A stretch of DNA of 42,053 nucleotides from Phocaeicola sp. (GTDB taxonomy: Bacteria; Bacteroidota; Bacteroidia; Bacteroidales; Bacteroidaceae), in NCBI GenBank assembly GCA_029257865.1, contig JARIAN010000110.1, positions 1-42,053 on the forward strand, in the 5' to 3' direction. The translations under genes were made by a program, and so were the position numbers. Shown in pieces: positions 38,477 through 42,053 of the stretch. The notes beneath the pieces are model-generated. The model was not told the origin of the DNA. It searched no databases and saw only the letters and a list, made by a program, of their open reading frames with translations. Each line of letters begins with the position of its first letter. Position 1 is the stretch's first letter.

Positions 38477-39450
38477 AGAAGCGTGTGATTGCAATCGTGG
38501 CTGGGGGAGACTCCTCTGAACACGGAGTGTCAATGCGTAGTGCCGAAGGTATCTACTCATTTATTGACCAGGAAAAGTATACTTTATATATTGTGGAGCT
38601 AACCCGTGAGAAATGGGAAGCGATTCTGCCGGATGGTTCGCGTGCGGCGATAGACCGCAATGACTTCAGTTTCCTGCAAGATGGAGAGAAGGTGAAACCT
38701 GATTTTGCTTATATCACTATCCATGGTACTCCAGGAGAAAATGGCATCCTTCAGGGGTATTTTGAACTGATAGGACTCCCTTATTCTACTTGTGATGTAC
38801 TGGTGTCGGCTCTTACTTTCAGCAAGTTTGCCTTGAACCAGTACCTGAAAGGCTTTGGGGTGCGAGTGGCGGAATCTATGTTGGTCAACAAGCGTTTTGG
38901 AATTTCCAACCAGGATGTGATTGAGAAGATAGGCTTGCCTTGCTTTATCAAGCCTAATGCCAGCGGTTCCAGCTTTGGAGTGACTAAGGTCAAGACTCCC
39001 GAAGATATCCAGCCGGCTTTGCAGGCTGCCTTCAAGGAATCGGACGATGTGATGGTGGAAGCCTTTATGGATGGAGTGGAACTGGCCAACGGATGTTATA
39101 AGACCCGTTCCAAATCGGTGGTATTCCCTATTACGGAAGTGGTGAGCGACAATGAATTTTTCGACTATAATGCCAAGTACAAGGGAGAAGTGACAGAAAT
39201 CACTCCGGCACGTTTGAGTCAGGAACTAACCGACCGTGTACAGAAACTTACTTCTGCCATTTATGATATTTTAGGTTGTAAGGGTATTGTGAGAATAGAC
39301 TATATCATTACCGAAGGCGACAAGATTAACATGCTTGAAATCAACACCACTCCGGGTATGACTGCTACCAGCTTTATACCTCAGCAGGTGCGTGCGGCAG
39401 GTATTGATATTAAAGATGTGATGACTGACATTATTGAAGACCAGTTTTAA
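38473..39450 (+). CDS. ddl: D-alanine-D-alanine ligase
   Basis: A 325-residue ATP-grasp enzyme that makes the D-Ala-D-Ala end of the peptidoglycan stem peptide. The N-terminal domain begins IAIVAGGDSSEHGVSMRSAE, with the family's Glu near the start. The ATP-grasp core has PCFIKPNASGSSFGVTKV, and the metal and product site is LEINTTPGMTATSFIPQQ. The length is normal. It overlaps rluD by 4 nt. A long imperfect hairpin lies just after it (39472-39527), between it and the acyltransferase gene. Confidence 0.95.
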   Translation: MKKRVIAIVAGGDSSEHGVSMRSAEGIYSFIDQEKYTLYIVELTREKWEAILPDGSRAAIDRNDFSFLQDGEKVKPDFAYITIHGTPGENGILQGYFELIGLPYSTCDVLVSALTFSKFALNQYLKGFGVRVAESMLVNKRFGISNQDVIEKIGLPCFIKPNASGSSFGVTKVKTPEDIQPALQAAFKESDDVMVEAFMDGVELANGCYKTRSKSVVFPITEVVSDNEFFDYNAKYKGEVTEITPARLSQELTDRVQKLTSAIYDILGCKGIVRIDYIITEGDKINMLEINTTPGMTATSFIPQQVRAAGIDIKDVMTDIIEDQF

Positions 39451-39471
39451 GTATACACGTCAGATGATAAG

Positions 39472-39527
39472 TTTCGGGTCGTTAAGTAGGAGGAATAAAA
39501 TTATTTCCTTAACTTAGTGACCCGAAA
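39472..39527 (+). promoter_or_regulatory. Long imperfect hairpin between ddl and the acyltransferase gene
   Basis: Positions 39472-39496 can pair with 39503-39527 over 25 bp with only two mismatches and several G-U pairs, leaving a 6-nt loop; the outer 9 bp (TTTCGGGTC with GACCCGAAA) are perfect. The 5' arm holds AGGAGG. There is no T-run after it, so it may be an RNA processing or stability element, or a weak terminator. Confidence 0.6.
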
Positions 39528-39555
39528 TTAGTTATATATACGAAATATAAAGGAT

Positions 39556-40710
39556 ATGATTATACCTGCTGAATTTGATGAAATTCGTCCTTATACGCCA
39601 GAAGAATTACCCGCAGTGTTCGAGGAACTTTTGGCAGACCCGATGTTCTTGTCGGTAGTATCAGAGGTGATGCCGGGCATTCCGGTGGAAATGCTTGCCG
39701 CACAGTTGCGCCAGTGTAAAAACAATTTGGAAGTGCAGAAGAACTTCTTCCACAAACTGCTGCATGGCATTATGGACAAGTGCAGCGATGGGTTTGACAT
39801 GGATGTGGCCGGGCTGACTGATCAGGAACGTAGCTATACGTTTATTTCTAATCATCGTGACATTGTGCTCGATCCGGGATTCCTTTCGGTAGGACTTATC
39901 GACAATCACTTCCGCACTACTGTGGAGATTGCCATCGGTGATAATCTGCTCATTTTCCCTTGGATTAAGAAACTGGTACGTGTGAACAAGTCGTTCATCG
40001 TGCAGCGTACACTCTCTATGCGCCAGATACTGGAGTCATCGGCGCGTATGTCGCGTTACATTCATTTTGCTGTGACACAGAAACATGAGAATATCTGGAT
40101 TGCACAGCGTGAAGGGCGTGCTAAGGATTCAAATGACCAGACTCAGGACAGCGTGCTGAAGATGTTGGCTATGGGAGGTGAAGGTGATGTGGTAGACCGT
40201 CTGTTGGAACTGAACATCGTTCCGATTGCTTTGTCGTATGAGTACGACCCTTGCGATTATTTAAAGGCTCAGGAAATGCAGCTTAAACGCGATATTGAAG
40301 GGTTTAAGAAAAGCCAGAAAGATGATTTGGACAATATGAAGACGGGGATTTTCGGATATAAGGGCAGAGTGCACTTTCAGGTATCCAAATGCATCAATGA
40401 AGAACTGGAGGCTTTGAGGGGGGTGCCTAAAGTAGAACTGTTCGCTCGTCTCTCTAAATTGATAGACAATTATATACACCGTGCTTACCGTTTGTATCCT
40501 GGAAACTTTGTTGCTTGCGATTTGCTAGAGGGAGATTCTCGTTTTGCCGACCGTTATACAGCGGAAGAGAAAGCGCGCTTTGAGGTCTATGTTCAAAAGA
40601 AACTCGCATTGATTGATATTCCGAATAAGGATGAGGCCTTCTTGCGTCGTTGCATACTTACGATGTATGCCAATCCGGCACTTAATCATTTGAAAGCGCT
40701 TTCAAAATGA
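39556..40710 (+). CDS. Glycerol-phosphate acyltransferase-like protein (PlsB/PlsC superfamily)
   Basis: A 384-residue protein. The acyltransferase motif I is SNHRDIVLDPGF (HxxxxD with H and D five apart, about residues 98-108) and the later motif is AQREGRAKD (about 193-201), where PlsB/PlsC proteins have the substrate-binding EG(T/R)R block. The N-terminal (1-85) and C-terminal (260-384) helical parts are longer than in simple PlsC enzymes. It is widespread in Bacteroidetes and probably moves acyl chains to a glycerol-phosphate or lipid acceptor at the inner membrane. The exact substrate is unknown. Its stop overlaps the start of the NigD-like gene by 4 nt. Confidence 0.82.
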   Translation: MIIPAEFDEIRPYTPEELPAVFEELLADPMFLSVVSEVMPGIPVEMLAAQLRQCKNNLEVQKNFFHKLLHGIMDKCSDGFDMDVAGLTDQERSYTFISNHRDIVLDPGFLSVGLIDNHFRTTVEIAIGDNLLIFPWIKKLVRVNKSFIVQRTLSMRQILESSARMSRYIHFAVTQKHENIWIAQREGRAKDSNDQTQDSVLKMLAMGGEGDVVDRLLELNIVPIALSYEYDPCDYLKAQEMQLKRDIEGFKKSQKDDLDNMKTGIFGYKGRVHFQVSKCINEELEALRGVPKVELFARLSKLIDNYIHRAYRLYPGNFVACDLLEGDSRFADRYTAEEKARFEVYVQKKLALIDIPNKDEAFLRRCILTMYANPALNHLKALSK

Positions 40711-41357
40711 AACTTCTGATAGCTGCTCTAATGCTTGGAATGACCTTTGTGGGAGTTTCGTGTAGTGATGAATATAATTATCCGGATGTGCTGACCGAGT
40801 TTGTAGATGTGCATACTAGTGCAGAAGGGGTAATTGATGAGTTGCACACCGATACAGGAGACAAATATGCCGTGAAGTTCCGTGAAGGTTTGGGAGGACT
40901 GGTGGCAGATAGTATTTACCGTTCGGTTTCTGTATATCAGTTGCTGCCCGAAGAGGAAGGTGATACAGCCGTAAAACTTTATTCTTCATTGTTGATTATA
41001 GCTTATAAACCCGTTGTGGCAGATGCTTTTCAAGAAGGAATCAAGACGGATGCGGTGGATGTGCAGAGCATTTGGCGTGCCGGAAAATATTTGAATATGG
41101 TTCTGCTGCCTAAAGTAAAAGAAGAGAAACATGCCTTTCACTTTATAGAGGAAGGTATCACTGTAGAGGAAGGGGTGAGGACTTTAAACTTACGCTTATA
41201 TCACGACCGTGGAAATGATTTTGAGGCTTTTACAGAAAAGGTATATCTTTCTGTTCCTTTGTGGGCTTATGCCGATGACTTGAAAGAGGGCGATAAGGTT
41301 CGTTTTACCGTCAATACTTATAAAGATGGGGAGCGTTCTTGGGTGTTCCCTTATTGA
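40707..41357 (+). CDS. NigD-like lipoprotein
   Basis: A 216-residue lipoprotein (VSCSD, C19) of the NigD family, named after a gene in a Bacteroides bacteriocin-like (nig) locus. After the leader, residues about 28-90 form an OB-like N-terminal domain and about 100-216 a second beta domain ending in VRFTVNTYKDGERSWVFPY. No enzyme motif is seen, and function in the family is not established. It is translationally coupled to the acyltransferase gene (ATGA overlap), which suggests an envelope role, and is followed by a strong terminator. Confidence 0.82.
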   Translation: MKLLIAALMLGMTFVGVSCSDEYNYPDVLTEFVDVHTSAEGVIDELHTDTGDKYAVKFREGLGGLVADSIYRSVSVYQLLPEEEGDTAVKLYSSLLIIAYKPVVADAFQEGIKTDAVDVQSIWRAGKYLNMVLLPKVKEEKHAFHFIEEGITVEEGVRTLNLRLYHDRGNDFEAFTEKVYLSVPLWAYADDLKEGDKVRFTVNTYKDGERSWVFPY

Positions 41358-41373
41358 AAGATACCGAATGATT

Positions 41374-41418
41374 GCAAAAGAGCAGTTACATTTTGACAAA
41401 ATGTAACTGCTCTTTTGC
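41374..41418 (+). terminator. Perfect 21-bp terminator hairpin
   Basis: The 21-nt arms at 41374-41394 and 41398-41418 are fully complementary with a 3-nt GAC loop, starting GCAAAAGAGCAG and ending in its complement. A T-run (TTTTTT near 41429) comes 11 nt later. It ends the NigD-like transcript. Confidence 0.8.
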
Positions 41419-42002
41419 GTGAATACGTTTTTTAGGAGGAGAGGATGTGTTGTTCCTGAATTCTTTAATCTGGAAGGGTGATTTGATGTGTATGTCGTTG
41501 TTGGATAGGGAGATAAGTCTTTAAAATCTATCTTTAAATTTACTCATTCTAGCTTTGCTAAGCAGGTGAAATGTCATAGGTGACAGGAAGAGGAACAAAA
41601 CATCGGCATATTTTTTATCAAACTTCTTGCCATTTTCAGTGGAATATGTAATCATTTTGCGTAAAATATATAAATAATTGGGTGAAAATGTCCGTAAGAT
41701 TAGACTGTAATTTGTATATAAGTGGCAAATATGCTGTATATATGCAGAAAAAGTTGTATATAAATGCGTAATTGGCCGCTAGATGGAAGATTTTATTCAA
41801 GTAGATAAAAAGTAAAAATCGGAATTTTGCATCATTGTGATAGCGAAATGCTTTTAATGATGACTAATTGGTTTTGGCAGATGCATTGGTAAGTATAATG
41901 GGAGAGGGGAGCACGAATGATTGTAGAGAGGTGTCTTGCAAATCATTGTGGAAATTTGTTCCTTTGTATAATAGAAATGTATCAATTTTTAAATATCGTT
42001 TT
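41419..42002. other. AT-rich upstream region of the right-edge gene
   Basis: About 580 nt without a convincing gene. It holds three TGTATATA repeats at 41713-41762. A 44-codon minus-strand frame (41655-41521, starting MITYSTENGKKFDKKY) exists, but has no supporting promoter or known family. The length of the region and the phased repeats suggest a regulated promoter for the gene that starts at 42003. Confidence 0.45.
41713..41762 (+). promoter_or_regulatory. Three phased TGTATATA repeats (possible activator sites)
   Basis: TGTATATA occurs at 41713, 41735 and 41755, spacings of 22 and 20 nt, close to two helical turns each. The flanking bases partly repeat too (TTGTATATAA twice; ATGC after or near two of them). 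Such phasing is typical of tandem binding sites for a dimeric activator, about 240 nt upstream of the right-edge gene. Confidence 0.45.
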
Positions 42003-42053
42003 ATGATTAAAGGTTCTTATTTTATGTTTTTTGTCTTTGCCTTTTTGTTGGGA
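42003..42053 (+). CDS. N-terminus of an exported protein, cut by the window edge
   Basis: Seventeen codons from the ATG at 42003 read MIKGSYFMFFVFAFLLG, a signal-peptide-like start, and run off the right edge. Together with the long regulated-looking upstream region this could be the first gene of a nutrient-uptake locus, but no family can be named. Confidence 0.45.
   Translation, partial: MIKGSYFMFFVFAFLLG

Noticed and set aside
41521-41655. 44-codon minus-strand frame (MITYSTENGKKFDKKY...)
   Set aside because: It has no promoter or recognised family, and is short enough to arise by chance in AT-rich DNA.

Overview
The window is chromosomal DNA from a gut Bacteroidales bacterium, most likely Bacteroides or Phocaeicola. 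The evidence is a complete starch-utilisation (Sus) locus with a SusR regulator, several SusC/TonB-type receptors, surface lipoproteins with acidic residues after the lipid-anchor cysteine, a NigD-like lipoprotein, and repeated promoter boxes of the Bacteroidetes type (TAnnTTTG, often TATCTTTG). Base composition is AT-rich. I saw no rRNA, tRNA, CRISPR array or intact mobile element. Both ends cut a gene: 20 codons at the left edge (minus strand) and 17 codons at the right edge (plus strand).

Layout. 1-773: the start of a minus-strand secreted protein, then the decayed remains of an IS4-type transposase. 774-3907 (+): a small metal-handling cassette made of a cysteine-rich HYC_CC_PP-type protein, a TonB receptor and a periplasmic heavy-metal-associated domain protein. 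4027-17674 (-): the Sus locus in the order susA, susB, susC, susD, susE, susF-like and a GH13 lipoprotein in the susG position. 17890-20880 (+): divergent susR followed by an inner-membrane MFS sugar transporter. 21425-30483 (-): a complete haem-uptake operon hmuYRSTUV. 30687-32864 (-): pnp. 33102-35360 (+): a thioredoxin-fold lipoprotein without its CxxC, greA and a HIT-family hydrolase. 35469-36509 (-): mannose-1-phosphate guanylyltransferase. 36733-41357 (+): a PASTA protein, rluD-type pseudouridine synthase, ddl, an acyltransferase and a NigD-like lipoprotein.

How the genes work together. In the Sus locus the surface lipoproteins (SusD, SusE, SusF-like, GH13) would bind and cut starch, SusC would import maltooligosaccharides, SusA (GH13) and SusB (GH97) would cut them to glucose in the periplasm, SusR would sense maltose or oligomers, and the MFS protein would move sugar inward. 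Hairpins divide the operon: a strong terminator-like element lies just before the last GH13 gene and another hairpin lies between susD and susE. In the hmu operon HmuY would capture haem, HmuR would import it, and HmuS, a CobN-like chelatase anchored at both ends, would remove the iron.

The most interesting hypothesis concerns hmuU and hmuV. They look like an ExbB/ExbD-type proton channel pair: HmuU has the MotA/TolQ/ExbB signature, and HmuV has an ExbD-like Asp at the start of its single membrane helix. Such a pair could power HmuS in place of the AAA+ ATPase that drives classical CobN. HmuS also carries a very methionine-rich central insertion. Other points worth following are a GraL-like terminator in the greA leader, a nearly leaderless metal-cassette gene, and three helically phased TGTATATA repeats before the right-edge gene.
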